Of a stretch of 64,000 nucleotides of DNA, positions 52,406 through 62,683 are shown one piece after another. This DNA is from Polyangium fumosum. GTDB taxonomy: Bacteria; Myxococcota_A; Polyangia; Polyangiales; Polyangiaceae. The stretch lies in NCBI RefSeq assembly GCF_005144585.1, contig NZ_SSMQ01000014.1, positions 147,963 to 211,962 of the forward strand, read 5' to 3'. Under the pieces are notes generated by a model. It had not been told where the DNA came from, made no database searches, and saw nothing but the letters and a program-made list of their open reading frames with translations. The translations under genes and the position numbers were made by a program. Each line of letters opens with the position of its first letter. Position 1 is the first letter of the stretch.

Positions 52406-55400
52406 ATGGACGTCGCTGCCTTCGTCGAAAAGTGGAGCGCCTCCGGCGCCTCCGAGCGCGCCAACAAGGACCTTTTCCTCGCGGAGCTCTGCGACGTGCT
52501 GGGCGTCCCCCGGCCTGAGCCGGCCACGGGCGACCCGGCCCGCGATCGGTACGTGTTCGAGAAGCCGATCCCGATGACGCAGGAGGGCGGCAAGGTCACG
52601 ACCAAGCGCGCGGACCTCTCCAAGCATGGCTGCTTCCTCCTCGAAGCGAAGCAGGCCGCCGCGGTCGGGACGAAAAAGAGCGGCAAGACGCAGCGCGGGA
52701 CGGACTCCTGGGATCTCGCGATGGTCGACGCACGCGGGCAGGCCCTCGGCTACGCGAGCGCGCTCGACGAGCCTCCGCCGTTCCTCATCGTCTGCGACAT
52801 CGGGTACGTGTTCGAGCTCTATGCCGACTTCGACGGCACGCGGCGCTGGCCGGCCTTCCCGAACGCGCAGAACCGGCGGATCTACCTCCGCGATCTGGCG
52901 AAACACGTGGACACCCTGCGCGCGGTCTTCACGGATCCGCTCTCCCTCGACCCCTCGCGCCGCGCCGAGCGGGTGACGCGGGAGGTCGCCGCGCAGCTCG
53001 CGGAGCTCGCGAAGAAGCTGGAGGTTGAAAAGAACCCGCCCGAGGCCGTGGCCAAGTTCCTCATGCGCTGCATCTTCACGATGTTCGCCGAGGATGTGGC
53101 GCTCTTGCCGTCGCGGCTTTTCACGGAAGGGCTGGAGCACCACTGGATCACGAACCCTCGCGCCTTCCCCGCCGCCATTGAAGGGCTCTGGACGGCGATG
53201 AACGAGGGCACCTCGTTCTCTTATTTTGGCAAGCTCCTGCGGTTCAACGGCGGGCTCTTCAAGCAACCGACTGGCCTGCCGCTCTCCAAGGAATCGCTCG
53301 CGCTCCTGCTCGAGGCCGCGCGGCGCGACTGGTCCGAGGTGGACCCGGCCATCTTCGGCACGCTCCTCGAGCGCGCCTTGAACCCGAAGGAGCGGCACAA
53401 GCTCGGGGCCCACTACACGCCCCGCGCCTACGTCGAGCGGCTGATCCGTCCGACGATCGAGGAGCCGCTGCGCGAGGAATGGGAGAACGTGCAGACGGCG
53501 GCACGGAAGCTTTACCAGAGCGGCAAGGAGAAGGACGCACGCGCGGCCATCCGCGCCTATCACGCGAAGCTCACGCAGACGCGCGTCCTCGATCCGGCCT
53601 GCGGGTCGGGCAACTTCCTCTACGTGACGCTTGACCTCTTCAAGCGGCTGGAGAGCGAGGTTCTTGCCCTGCTCAATGACCTTGGCGAGCGTCAGGAGCT
53701 CTTGCATGCGGAGGGGATCCGCGTGTCGCCCGGGCAGTTCCTCGGGATCGAGGTGAAGCCGTGGGCGAAGGAGATCGCGGAGCTCGTGCTCTGGATCGGT
53801 TACCTCCAATGGCACTTCCGCACGTATGGGAAGCTGACGCCGCCGCCGGAGCCCGTTCTCCAGGACTTCCGGAACATCGAATGCCGGGATGCTGTGCTCG
53901 CGTGGGAGCGGGAGGAGCTGGTCCGCGACGAGAAAGGCAAGCCCGTGACCCGATGGGACGGAGAGACGATGAAGAAGCACCCCGTCACGGGGGAGATGGT
54001 GCCGGATGAGAAGGCGACGGTGCCCGAGTATCGGTACGTAAACCCACGGGAGGCTGCATGGCCTCAGGCTGGGTACATTATCGGAAATCCGCCGTTCCTA
54101 GGAAATTGGCGGATGCGTACTGAACTGGGGAACGGCTATACCGAGGCGCTACGCGCTAGCTATCCTGAAGTGCCGGACTCCGCTGATTTTGTAATGTATT
54201 GGTGGCATCATGCCGCTGCGCTCGTTCGCAGGGGGGCAGTCTCGAGGGCCGGGCTCATCACGACAACGAGCATAACGCAGACCCGCAATCGCCGGATCGT
54301 GCAGGCGCACCTGGAGGAGGAGAACCCCGCTTCTCTGGTTTTTGCGATTGCGGATCACCCTTGGACGACCGCGAAGTACGACCAGGCATCGGGTGGCGCC
54401 GAAGTGCGGACCGCGATGACGGTTCTCGCTCCGGGACAACAGGACGGGCTCAGGGGGCGAGTGGTCCGAGAGTTTCACGCCGAAAATGGCGAGGTGCGGG
54501 TCGATTTGGATTGGTGTAGCGGCCGGATCAACACCGATCTTACCATTGGCGCGAATGTTGCGGGCGTGTCTGCGCTACGCTCGAATCTCGGATTGAGCTC
54601 GCCTGGCGTGAAGCTCCATGGTGCAGGTTTCCTCGTCGAGCCCAAGGACCTACAGAAGCTCGGCATGGGCTCGATTCGGGGCATCGAGCGGCATATCAGA
54701 CCGTACCGCAATGGTAACGATCTCGCCGCTCATTCGCGGGGGTTGTACGTGCTCGATCTCGACGGACTGACCGCCGAGCAAGTGAGGGCGCAGTTCCCCG
54801 CGGTGTACCACCGGATCGTCGAGCGGGTGAAGCCGGAACGGGACCACAACAACGAGCGTTACCGGCGCGAAAACTGGTGGCTCTTTGGCCGGAGGAATAC
54901 GGAGTTGCGCGCAGCTCTCCGGGGACTCTCGCGGTACATAGCAACTCCCGAGAGCGCCCGGCGGCGTTATTTTCTATTTCTTGATGGTGAGATCCTTCCG
55001 GACAACATGGTGGTCGCAGTCGCGGTGGACGATGCCTACTTCTTGGGCGTTCTGTCCAGCCGTGTTCACGTGTGCTGGGCTCTTGCTGCCGGGGGGCGCC
55101 TGGGGATCCGGCATGACCCGCGGTACAACAAGACTCGTTGTTTCGACCCCTTTCCCTTCCCCGAAGCATCGCCCCGGATCCGCAAGCGCATCGCGCATCT
55201 CGCCGAGCGGTTGGATTCGCACCGCAAGCAGCAGCAGGCGTCGCATCCATCGTTGACGTTGACGAAGCTCTATAAGGCGCTCGACGTCGTGCGCGCTGGG
55301 GGGACCCTCAATGAGAGCGACAAGAATGTGTGGGAGGCCGGCCTCGGGGCGACGCTGCTGAGCCTGCATGAAGATCTCGACGCCGCGGTCTTCGAGGCCT

Positions 55401-55840
55401 ACGGCTGGCCCGCTGACCTCCCCGACGAGCAGATCCTGGAGAAGCTCGTCGCCCTGAACGCCGAGCGGGCCGCCGAGGAGGCGCGCGGGATCATTCGCTG
55501 GCTGCGCCCCGAGTTCCAGAACCCGAGCGGCGCGCAGGCCGCCACACAGACAACGATCGCCACTGCTGAAGAGACGCCCGACGACGAGGAAGCGCCGGCC
55601 GTCGAGGCTCAGAAAGCGAAGGCCTGGCCGAAGAAGCTCCCCGAGCAGATCGCTGCGGTCCGGGATCGCCTCGGCACGTTCCGCGGAGCGTTCAGCGCAG
55701 ACGACATCGCCGCAAGTTTCAAGGGAGCGAAGAAGGCCGACGTAGCCGATCTGCTCGATGGCCTCGCCGCCGTTGGCGTCGTCGTCTCGGTCGAGCGCGG
55801 GAAGCGATGGAAGGTCGCGCGACGGCGCGCGGTATCCTGA
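52406..55840 (+). CDS. Type IIG/MmeI-like restriction-modification enzyme
   Basis: This is a single 1144-residue protein that can both methylate and cut DNA. The N-terminal nuclease has D70..E80-A-K82 ([15 protein letters not shown]), a PD-(D/E)xK site. A helical connector leads to an N6-adenine methyltransferase domain with motif [10 protein letters not shown] (396-404) and motif IV NPPF (561-564). A target-recognition part (about 600-900) and a C-terminal helical domain follow. Arrangement and length match MmeI-type enzymes rather than BREX PglX, which lacks the ExK nuclease. No separate specificity or restriction gene is nearby. DNA from about 54050 to 55170, encoding the recognition part, is visibly richer in A/T than its flanks. 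Confidence 0.88.
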   Translation: MDVAAFVEKWSASGASERANKDLFLAELCDVLGVPRPEPATGDPARDRYVFEKPIPMTQEGGKVTTKRADLSKHGCFLLEAKQAAAVGTKKSGKTQRGTDSWDLAMVDARGQALGYASALDEPPPFLIVCDIGYVFELYADFDGTRRWPAFPNAQNRRIYLRDLAKHVDTLRAVFTDPLSLDPSRRAERVTREVAAQLAELAKKLEVEKNPPEAVAKFLMRCIFTMFAEDVALLPSRLFTEGLEHHWITNPRAFPAAIEGLWTAMNEGTSFSYFGKLLRFNGGLFKQPTGLPLSKESLALLLEAARRDWSEVDPAIFGTLLERALNPKERHKLGAHYTPRAYVERLIRPTIEEPLREEWENVQTAARKLYQSGKEKDARAAIRAYHAKLTQTRVLDPACGSGNFLYVTLDLFKRLESEVLALLNDLGERQELLHAEGIRVSPGQFLGIEVKPWAKEIAELVLWIGYLQWHFRTYGKLTPPPEPVLQDFRNIECRDAVLAWEREELVRDEKGKPVTRWDGETMKKHPVTGEMVPDEKATVPEYRYVNPREAAWPQAGYIIGNPPFLGNWRMRTELGNGYTEALRASYPEVPDSADFVMYWWHHAAALVRRGAVSRAGLITTTSITQTRNRRIVQAHLEEENPASLVFAIADHPWTTAKYDQASGGAEVRTAMTVLAPGQQDGLRGRVVREFHAENGEVRVDLDWCSGRINTDLTIGANVAGVSALRSNLGLSSPGVKLHGAGFLVEPKDLQKLGMGSIRGIERHIRPYRNGNDLAAHSRGLYVLDLDGLTAEQVRAQFPAVYHRIVERVKPERDHNNERYRRENWWLFGRRNTELRAALRGLSRYIATPESARRRYFLFLDGEILPDNMVVAVAVDDAYFLGVLSSRVHVCWALAAGGRLGIRHDPRYNKTRCFDPFPFPEASPRIRKRIAHLAERLDSHRKQQQASHPSLTLTKLYKALDVVRAGGTLNESDKNVWEAGLGATLLSLHEDLDAAVFEAYGWPADLPDEQILEKLVALNAERAAEEARGIIRWLRPEFQNPSGAQAATQTTIATAEETPDDEEAPAVEAQKAKAWPKKLPEQIAAVRDRLGTFRGAFSADDIAASFKGAKKADVADLLDGLAAVGVVVSVERGKRWKVARRRAVS

Positions 55841-55855
55841 CCCGCCGGAAGGTGC

Positions 55856-57334
55856 TCAGGTCCCCGGCCTGCCCTGACCCGAGACCATCGTGTGGGAGGG
55901 TTTGGAGTGGCGTGTCGCGGCCCGGCGGACGATCGTCGTGCCCAACGGGCCCGGTTCGAGGAAGAAGCCGCCCGCGCTGCCGTTCAAGCCCTCGATGGCG
56001 GCGTCCGTCGCCGCGAGCCCGTCCACGTTGCCCCGAGGCGCCCACGCCTCCGTGCGCGCGAGGTCACCCGAGGCGATGTCCACCTCCGCGGCGACGCGCA
56101 CGTTCACCGCGTCCACGTGGAGGGCCACGTTCGCGTGCACCGCGCTCCCTTCGTCCTGCTGCAGGGCGGCGTGGAGCGTCAGGGCAAACTGCACGGCGGA
56201 GCGGCGTTCGGTCTTCGCGTGCACCGGATCGGCCGAGAGCAACTTGACCCCGAGGAGCTGCGTGCTCGTGACCGTGGCGAGCACGAAGCCGCCCGAGCGC
56301 ATGCACTCCTCGGCGCGTTCGAGGGTCTGCGCGAGCGCCGTGACGAGGGATTCGTCGGCCTCGTCCGCGCCCTCGGGGAAACGCAGGTCCACGTGGATGC
56401 CGACCGCGCGCCGCTCCGCCTCGGCGCGGGCCGTCTCCTCGGAGCGGCCGTCGCGCACGGCCTCGCGCAGCGCATCGAAGAATGCACTGACGGATTCGAA
56501 TCGCCGCTCGGGCTTCTTTTCGAGGCACCGGAGCACGATGGCGTCCAGGGCGGGGCTCACGGGGGCGCGCTGGCTCGGGCGCGGCGGAGGCGCTGCCAGG
56601 TGCTGCTCGACGAGGCCCTCGTGCATGCTCGATTCGAAGGGCGGGCGCCCCGTGAAGAGGACGTGCAGGAGCGCGCCGAGCGCGTAAATGTCGGTGCGCG
56701 CATCGATGGGACCACAAAGGATCTGCTCGGGCGCCATGATCGAGGGCGTGCCGAGCTGCTGGCCGATCGAGGTGAGCCCGCCCCGGCCCGGCTCGGGCGC
56801 GAGGAGCTTGGCAATCCCGAAATCGAGGAGTTTTACAATGCGCGGCGGTCCCTCGCCGATCATGATGTTGCTCGCCTTCACGTCCCTGTGGACGATGCCG
56901 GCCTCGTGCGCGGAGGCGAGCGCGGCGCAGACGGGTTCGAGGATCGAGAGAACCTCGTCCGGCGCGAGCCTCCCGCGCGCGCCGAGATAATTGCGCAGCG
57001 TCGTGCCTTCGAGGTATTCCATCACGTAATACGGGGTGCCGTCGGACAACGTGCCGAGCTCGTGGACATCGACGATGTTCGGGTGGTGGAGCCGCAGAAT
57101 GACCTCGACCTCCCGCACGAATCGCTCGGCCATGCGCGGCAGCGCCGTGAGCGCCGGGTGCATCACCTTGATGGCGACGCGGCCGCCGTCGACGCGGTGG
57201 CGCGCGCGATACACCGACCCGTGCCCGCCCGACGAGGAGAGATCCTCGATCACATAATCGCCGACGCTCGTCCCCGCGCGTAGCTCCCCCGCGCGCCCGT
57301 TCTCCTTGGCCTTGACGTGTGGCCGCGTGGTCAT
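55856..57334 (-). CDS. Ser/Thr protein kinase with a C-terminal regulatory domain
   Basis: This 492-residue kinase has its catalytic domain at about 20-285 (GDYVIEDLSSSGGHGSVYRA, AIKVMHP, catalytic HRDVKASN, LDFGIAK, PSIMAPEQ). About 200 residues follow with no membrane helix (VTALAQTLERAEECMRSGG, VQFALTLHAALQQD, VAAEVDIASGDLAR), in part resembling a degenerate cyclase-type sensor. The start is the ATG at 57334 (MTTRPHVKAKENG); longer reading adds 50 unlikely residues. It is cytoplasmic. It is divergent from the NAIQP lipoprotein/kinase operon, and a 20-base palindrome lies 77 bases upstream. Confidence 0.93.
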   Translation of the reverse strand: MTTRPHVKAKENGRAGELRAGTSVGDYVIEDLSSSGGHGSVYRARHRVDGGRVAIKVMHPALTALPRMAERFVREVEVILRLHHPNIVDVHELGTLSDGTPYYVMEYLEGTTLRNYLGARGRLAPDEVLSILEPVCAALASAHEAGIVHRDVKASNIMIGEGPPRIVKLLDFGIAKLLAPEPGRGGLTSIGQQLGTPSIMAPEQILCGPIDARTDIYALGALLHVLFTGRPPFESSMHEGLVEQHLAAPPPRPSQRAPVSPALDAIVLRCLEKKPERRFESVSAFFDALREAVRDGRSEETARAEAERRAVGIHVDLRFPEGADEADESLVTALAQTLERAEECMRSGGFVLATVTSTQLLGVKLLSADPVHAKTERRSAVQFALTLHAALQQDEGSAVHANVALHVDAVNVRVAAEVDIASGDLARTEAWAPRGNVDGLAATDAAIEGLNGSAGGFFLEPGPLGTTIVRRAATRHSKPSHTMVSGQGRPGT

Positions 57335-57410
57335 GTCGTTGATTCCCCCCATGGCCTGCCCCCTGCTTTCCGTCCTGCCCCGAAGGGGCGGACTCCGCGG
57401 AAACCAATCA

Positions 57411-57430
57411 ATCGTAGATATTTCTACGAT
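57411..57430. promoter_or_regulatory. Perfect 20-base palindromic operator candidate
   Basis: ATCGTAGA (57411-57418), TATT, then TCTACGAT (57423-57430) is a perfect 8-bp dyad with a 4-base spacer. It stands out as A/T-rich in a GC-rich genome and lies in the 328-base divergent region between a kinase gene (77 bases) and the NAIQP lipoprotein gene (233 bases). It probably binds a dimeric repressor. No other element in this region was convincing. Confidence 0.6.
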
Positions 57431-57662
57431 AGCACGTCCCGTGCGTCGCCGCGCGTCCGTGAACGAACGTTTTCGCAGGTCCACGCGTGACGGATTTCGC
57501 TGCGGCGCGCGTCGCGGACAGATTCGAACGACTCGCGCAGGGTCATTCTTTTTCGACCCGCTGCGTTTTCGGTTCGTGTGTGCTTTCCGGGTGCTAGAGT
57601 ACTGCCGACTTTCTTCTCGATTTCGTATTTTTCATGTTCGCGCAGGGGTGGGGGAAGACAAT

Positions 57663-58556
57663 ATGCGAAGCAACACGCTCGCTTGGCTGGCGATTTCGTT
57701 GGGGACGCTCGTGGGCTGTGGGGACGCAGAGGACGCGTTCTTGGAAGAGAAGGAAGGGGCCGTCGAGGGGGTCGCGGTGATGGGCCTCGTCGAGGAGAAC
57801 GCGATTCAGCCGAATGCAATTCAGCCGAACGCAATTCAGCCGAACGCAATTCAGCCGAACGCAATCCAGCCGAACGCAATCCAGCCGAACGCGATTCAGC
57901 CGAACGCCCTCACGCCGTCGGCCTTCAGCCCGGACACGCTCGCTGCGCTGCAGGATCCGGGCGAGACCGGGCATGGGTCGCGGATGTTCCTCCGTTATGC
58001 CGTGGGGTGTGCGCTCGATCCGTCCCAATCGTTCGCGGTGACATGGATCGACCTCCAGGGCGTCGAGCGGACGGAGATCTACGTCGGCCAGCTCGGCCTC
58101 GCGCCTTCCTGGGCGACCGGGCCCCTCGACGAGACGGGGCAACGGTGGGTCTCGGCGTGCCTCGCGGCCCGGACGAATTGGTATGGTGTGACGGTCCTGA
58201 TCTCGATGCGAGCCTCCCACAGCGCAATCAAGCATGCAGGGACCCTCGAAAAATTCATCTTTCCTCGAGAGGAAGGGGCTTTCTGGGGGAACCTGTTCGC
58301 GCCGACGCCGTTCCTGCATTCCTGTGTATATGTCCCGAACACAGATTACGCGCGCAGCGTCCAGCGCGACTGCGCCGCGGGGCACGTCGGCCCCGACGGA
58401 ATCGAGAACTGCGGGATCATCGAGCGGCGCGGCTCCTGCGAGGCCGTATGTGATCCGCTCGATACGAACAATGGATTTCGTCCAAAATGCGTCTACGATG
58501 CGGCGGTGAACCCGCCTCGCAAGACGACGGAGGTCGTGACGGTGTTCTTGCCATGA
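57663..58556 (+). CDS. Lipoprotein with seven NAIQP pentapeptide repeats
   Basis: This 297-residue surface lipoprotein has a signal and lipobox LGTLVGC. An acidic stretch is followed by seven perfect NAIQP units plus NALTP (residues 46-85). The C-terminal 210 residues have six cysteines (VGCALDPSQS, SACLAART, HSCVYVP, DCAAGH, NCGIIERRGSCEAVC). I do not know a function for the domain. Its stop overlaps the ATG of a 1376-residue kinase-ATPase by four bases, so the two are co-translated. A sensor-receptor relation is an inference from that coupling. Confidence 0.85.
   Translation: MRSNTLAWLAISLGTLVGCGDAEDAFLEEKEGAVEGVAVMGLVEENAIQPNAIQPNAIQPNAIQPNAIQPNAIQPNAIQPNALTPSAFSPDTLAALQDPGETGHGSRMFLRYAVGCALDPSQSFAVTWIDLQGVERTEIYVGQLGLAPSWATGPLDETGQRWVSACLAARTNWYGVTVLISMRASHSAIKHAGTLEKFIFPREEGAFWGNLFAPTPFLHSCVYVPNTDYARSVQRDCAAGHVGPDGIENCGIIERRGSCEAVCDPLDTNNGFRPKCVYDAAVNPPRKTTEVVTVFLP
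57798..57917 (+). repeat. 15-bp tandem repeats encoding NAIQP
   Basis: Seven nearly identical 15-bp units (close to AACGCAATTCAGCCG) plus one diverged unit encode NAIQP. The unit is a multiple of three, so copy number can vary in frame. Confidence 0.95.
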
Positions 58557-61500
58557 CGTTTGTTCACGGCGCGCCGCTCGACGAGGGCCCGGTCTCCCTG
58601 GGCCCACGGCGAGGCATTCGATGCCTCGCGTGCGGGCGGCGCGTACCCGTGGACGGTTGTCCCGAGCACGGCACAGGCCCGCCGGACACGATCACGCCCG
58701 AGCCACCGGAGCCGCCCGCGCCGGTGTTTCCAGGCTACGAGGTGTCCGGCACGCTCGGTCGCGGAGGGTTTGGCGTGGTGTATGCGGCGCGGCGCATCGA
58801 GGACGGAGCGCGCGTCGCCATCAAGCTCGCGCATCCGGACGTGCCCGAGGCCGCGCCGCGCCTCGTGCGCGAGGTGGAGGTGATGCGCGCGGTCGGCCCG
58901 CCCCACGTGCCGGCCTTTTTGGCGCGCGAGGAGCTCGCCTCCACAGGCACGTACGTGGTCATGGAGCTCGTCGCCGAGAGGACGCTCGCCGATCACCTGC
59001 TCGCCCGCGCGGGGCCGCTGCCGGCCCGCGAGGCGATCCTGCTCGGGCTCGCGGTGCTGCGCGCGCTCGAGGCCCTCCACGCGCGGGGCTTCGTGCACCG
59101 CGATCTGAAGCCGGAAAACATCCTCGTCGACGCCGAGGGCAAACGCGCGGTGCTGCTCGATTTCGGCATCACGTGCGGCGTCTGGCCCGCGGCCCCCGCG
59201 CTCACGGCGGCGGGCGCGATCGTGGGCACGAGCGAGTACATGGCCCCCGAGTCGTGCGAGGGACACCGCGGCGAGGACACGCGCGCCGACATCTACGCGA
59301 TGGGCATCTTGCTCTATGAGATGCTCACGGGGCGCCCGCCGTTCTTCGGTCCCGCGCCGCTCGTGCGCGAGGGCCACGTGAGCCAGAGGCCGCCGCCCCC
59401 TTCAGCCGTCGCGCCGCCGCCGTTCGGGCGATCGATCCCGTCTTCGGTAGAGGACATCGTGCTGCGGTGCCTCGCCAAGGCCCCCGCCGATCGCCCTCCG
59501 TCGGCCGCCTACCTGCGCGCGAGCCTCGCCGCCGCGCTCGCGCTGCCGAACGAGGAGCACCTCGTGCTCTCGGTGCCCACGCTCGATCCGCCGCCCGGAG
59601 CGAAGGCGCCGAAGAGCGCCGAGCGGCGCGTCGTGTGCATCGCCTGTTTCGAGTCGAGCCTCGACGCGATCGCCCTGCGGCGCGCGCTCGAGCCGTTCGG
59701 CGCGCAGATCGTCCACGCCTCCGCAGGCCGATACGTCGCGGCCTTCGGTCACGAGGTCGACGAGAACCCCGCGCGGCGCGCCCTCGAAGCCGCGCGCTCG
59801 CTCACGGAGCAGGGCGCCTGCGAGCGTGTCGGGCTCGATCTCGCGGCCGTCGCGGTTCACCTCGGCCCCGAGGGATCCCGCCGCATCCTGGCGCCGCGGA
59901 TCGCCCGCGAAGACCGGTTCCCGAAGCCCTCGTCGCCGCGCGGCGTCTCCCTCTCGGCGGCTGCCCGCGCGGTGCTCGAAGCCTCGGGCGTCGCGCCGGA
60001 TCCGCTGCCCGGCTATCTCGACGGCAGCGGCGAGGAGACGCCGCCGACGTCATCGGGCGAGATCACGGACGTCACGTCATCGCGCACCGCGATCCCGCTC
60101 TCCGGGCGCGAGCGCGTGCTCGACGCGCTCACGGAGCTCGGGCGGCAGGCCATCGAAGGTGCGCTGCCTTCGGTCGCCGTCGTGCTCGCCGAAGCGGGCT
60201 GCGGAAAGAGTTTTCTCAAGCGCGCCCTCGTGGAGCGTCTCGTGCAGGTGTTACCGGGGACGCGGCTCATCGTGTTCTCGGCGCACGAGCCGGTGCATGG
60301 CGCGGCGGGGAGCGTGCGCGATCTCTTGCAACGCGCTCTCGGTTTGCCCGCCGAGGCCCCCGAGGACGGCGGGCGGGAGCTGCTCGCGGCGAGGCTCGGG
60401 CCTGCGCGCCATGTCGAGGCCGGCGCGACCGTGGCGCGTTCGCTCGGGTGGATCTCGAAGGGCAGCGGCGCGCCGAGCACGCGCCCTTCCGCGCTGCATG
60501 CGATCGAGGCCGCGCCGGGCGCGTTGCGCACGCTGCTCACGGTGAGCGTGGGCGAGGCGCTGCGGCGCAGGGCGCTCGAGGCGCCGCTCTGCGTGATCCT
60601 CGACGACGCGCATTTCGCCGACGATGCGACGCTCGCGATCCTGGATCTCGCCGCGCGGGCCGAGGCGCGCGCGCCGCTCTTCGTGTGCCTGCTCGGCAGG
60701 CCGTCGTTCGAGGAGGATCACCCGTCGTGGGGCGCGCGGGCGCATCGCCGCGCCGTGCATCGGCTCGGCCCGCTCGATCCCACGAGCGCCGCCGCGCTCT
60801 GCCGCGAGCTTCTACGGCCCGCGGAGAACGTGCCCGAGTCGGCGGTCGCGCGGATCGCGGCGCGGGCCGAAGGCGTGCCGCTCCTGCTCGTCGAGCTCGT
60901 GCGGGGGCTCAAGGCCCAAGGGATTGTCCGGAAGCACCCCTCGGGCAGCGGGTATTTCCTCGCGACCGACGAGCTCGATGATCTGCCGGATCTTCCGCTC
61001 ATCGAGTGGCTCGCGCACCGTGAGCTCGACGCGCTGCCGCCCGCGGCGCGCGCGCATGCCTGCCTGGCCGCGGTCCTCGGCGCGGAGGTGACGGTCGCCG
61101 AGATGCACGGCGTGCTCGGGCGGCTCGATCGGATGAGCGCCGGCGGAGACTTCCCGCTCGACGCGCGGATCGGCTCGGATCGGCTCGTCGCCGCGGGGCT
61201 GCTCGCGCGCCACGGCGCAGGCCGGTACGCGTTCCGGCATGCGCTCGTGCGCGAGGCGATCGCGCGCTCGGTGCCGGAGACCCAGCGCGCTCGGATCCAC
61301 CTCGCGGCCATGGCGTATTTCCAGCAAGCCTCTGGCTGGGACGGCCGATCGCCCCCGAGCGGCGACGAGCGCCCCCTCGCGCAGCTCGCGCACCACGCGA
61401 CGAACGCAGGCGAGCGCGCGCTCGGCGAGCGGGCCTATCTCGTGCTCGCCGAAGCGGCGCGGGCGCGGCACGACTGGCTCGACGCGGAGCGCTGCTACAC

Positions 61501-62683
61501 GCGCGCCCTGGAGGCATCGACCACGAGCGCGGGGGCCCCGGGCAAACCCCTCGATCTGCGCCAGGGCGCCCTCCGAGGACGCGGCCTCATGCGCTATCGG
61601 CTCGGCCGCTACCCGGACGCGCTCGACGACCTCGCCCTCGCGCGGGAGGCCGCGGCAGGTGATCCCCTCGCGGAGGCGGAGATCCTGCTCGATGAGGCCA
61701 CGGTCCTCGACTGGATGGCCGACTACGAGGCGTCACGCGCGCGTGTCGTCGCGGCGGTCGGGATCCTCCCGGAAGCGCGGCCGCCTGCGCTCCTCGCGCG
61801 CCTCCTGCTCGGCCAGGGGTTGTCGCTCCTCCGCTTCAGCCGCGAGGCCGAGGCCGTCCCGCTCTTCGAGCACGTGATCGAGGTGGCGGACGTGATCGGG
61901 GACGAAGCGTACGAGCCGCGGATCGTCTCGCTCACCATGCTCGGCTTCGTGCTGCCGGCGCTCGGCCGCCTCGCCGAGGCCGAGCGCGCGATCGAGCGCG
62001 CGATCGAGCTTTGCGAGTCGCACGGTGACGACCTCCACCTCGCCAGCGTGATCAACGCGCGTGCGCTGCTCGCGGCGCTCGTCGGGGACAAGGCGCGCAT
62101 GGTCGCCGACTTCGAACGCGTCGCCTGGCTCGGCCGCGAGCTCGGCCAGGACTGGCTGGAGATCCTCGCGTACCACAACCTCGGCGAGTACCTGTATCTA
62201 TGGGACGACCTCGACGCAGCCGAGCCTCACGCGGCGCGCGCGCTCGCGCTCGAGGTGCGGCATACGGGCGGCGCGCCGCGACCTGTGATCGCCCTGCTCG
62301 ACGGTCGTCTGCGGCATTTTCGTGGTGACCTCGAGGGCGCGCGCGAGGCGGCGGCGCGCATCCGGACGCAGACGGGCCCGGCGCTCCCGGTGCCGGCGGA
62401 GGACGTGCTCTGCGTCATGCTGGAGCTCGCCACGCGGGACACGGACGACGCGACCTGGGACGCGCTCGAAGCTCGCTCGCGCGAGTTTTCCGTGGGGCAA
62501 GAGCGCCTGGAGGTGATGGAGGCCCGGGGGTTGTCGGCGCTCCGCCGCGGGCGCACGGCCGAGGCGCGGCGCCATTTCGAGCGCGCGCTCGAAATCGGGC
62601 GGACCCTGCCGAACGTCATGACGCCCCGGATCGAGCGCCACCTCGCGCGGACGCGATCGGACGAAGCGACGTTGCGTTCGTAA
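58553..62683 (+). CDS. Giant Ser/Thr kinase-ATPase-TPR regulator
   Basis: The 1376-residue protein starts at the ATG in the ATGA overlap with the lipoprotein gene. Order: a zinc-ribbon-like C24-x2-C27..C36..H39; a kinase domain at about 60-320 (GRGGFGVVY, K91, HRDLKPEN at 182, LDFGITCG, YMAPESC); a degenerate cyclase-like or linker part (about 380-520); a STAND-type AAA ATPase at about 530-800 (Walker A AEAGCGKS, LCVILDDAHFADD, the Walker B); and about 15 TPR-like helices to the end. Such kinase-STAND-TPR proteins are typical of myxobacteria. The final TAA overlaps the next ATG by one base. It has no transmembrane segment, so the partner lipoprotein would need a membrane link. Confidence 0.93.
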   Translation: MTFVHGAPLDEGPVSLGPRRGIRCLACGRRVPVDGCPEHGTGPPDTITPEPPEPPAPVFPGYEVSGTLGRGGFGVVYAARRIEDGARVAIKLAHPDVPEAAPRLVREVEVMRAVGPPHVPAFLAREELASTGTYVVMELVAERTLADHLLARAGPLPAREAILLGLAVLRALEALHARGFVHRDLKPENILVDAEGKRAVLLDFGITCGVWPAAPALTAAGAIVGTSEYMAPESCEGHRGEDTRADIYAMGILLYEMLTGRPPFFGPAPLVREGHVSQRPPPPSAVAPPPFGRSIPSSVEDIVLRCLAKAPADRPPSAAYLRASLAAALALPNEEHLVLSVPTLDPPPGAKAPKSAERRVVCIACFESSLDAIALRRALEPFGAQIVHASAGRYVAAFGHEVDENPARRALEAARSLTEQGACERVGLDLAAVAVHLGPEGSRRILAPRIAREDRFPKPSSPRGVSLSAAARAVLEASGVAPDPLPGYLDGSGEETPPTSSGEITDVTSSRTAIPLSGRERVLDALTELGRQAIEGALPSVAVVLAEAGCGKSFLKRALVERLVQVLPGTRLIVFSAHEPVHGAAGSVRDLLQRALGLPAEAPEDGGRELLAARLGPARHVEAGATVARSLGWISKGSGAPSTRPSALHAIEAAPGALRTLLTVSVGEALRRRALEAPLCVILDDAHFADDATLAILDLAARAEARAPLFVCLLGRPSFEEDHPSWGARAHRRAVHRLGPLDPTSAAALCRELLRPAENVPESAVARIAARAEGVPLLLVELVRGLKAQGIVRKHPSGSGYFLATDELDDLPDLPLIEWLAHRELDALPPAARAHACLAAVLGAEVTVAEMHGVLGRLDRMSAGGDFPLDARIGSDRLVAAGLLARHGAGRYAFRHALVREAIARSVPETQRARIHLAAMAYFQQASGWDGRSPPSGDERPLAQLAHHATNAGERALGERAYLVLAEAARARHDWLDAERCYTRALEASTTSAGAPGKPLDLRQGALRGRGLMRYRLGRYPDALDDLALAREAAAGDPLAEAEILLDEATVLDWMADYEASRARVVAAVGILPEARPPALLARLLLGQGLSLLRFSREAEAVPLFEHVIEVADVIGDEAYEPRIVSLTMLGFVLPALGRLAEAERAIERAIELCESHGDDLHLASVINARALLAALVGDKARMVADFERVAWLGRELGQDWLEILAYHNLGEYLYLWDDLDAAEPHAARALALEVRHTGGAPRPVIALLDGRLRHFRGDLEGAREAAARIRTQTGPALPVPAEDVLCVMLELATRDTDDATWDALEARSREFSVGQERLEVMEARGLSALRRGRTAEARRHFERALEIGRTLPNVMTPRIERHLARTRSDEATLRS

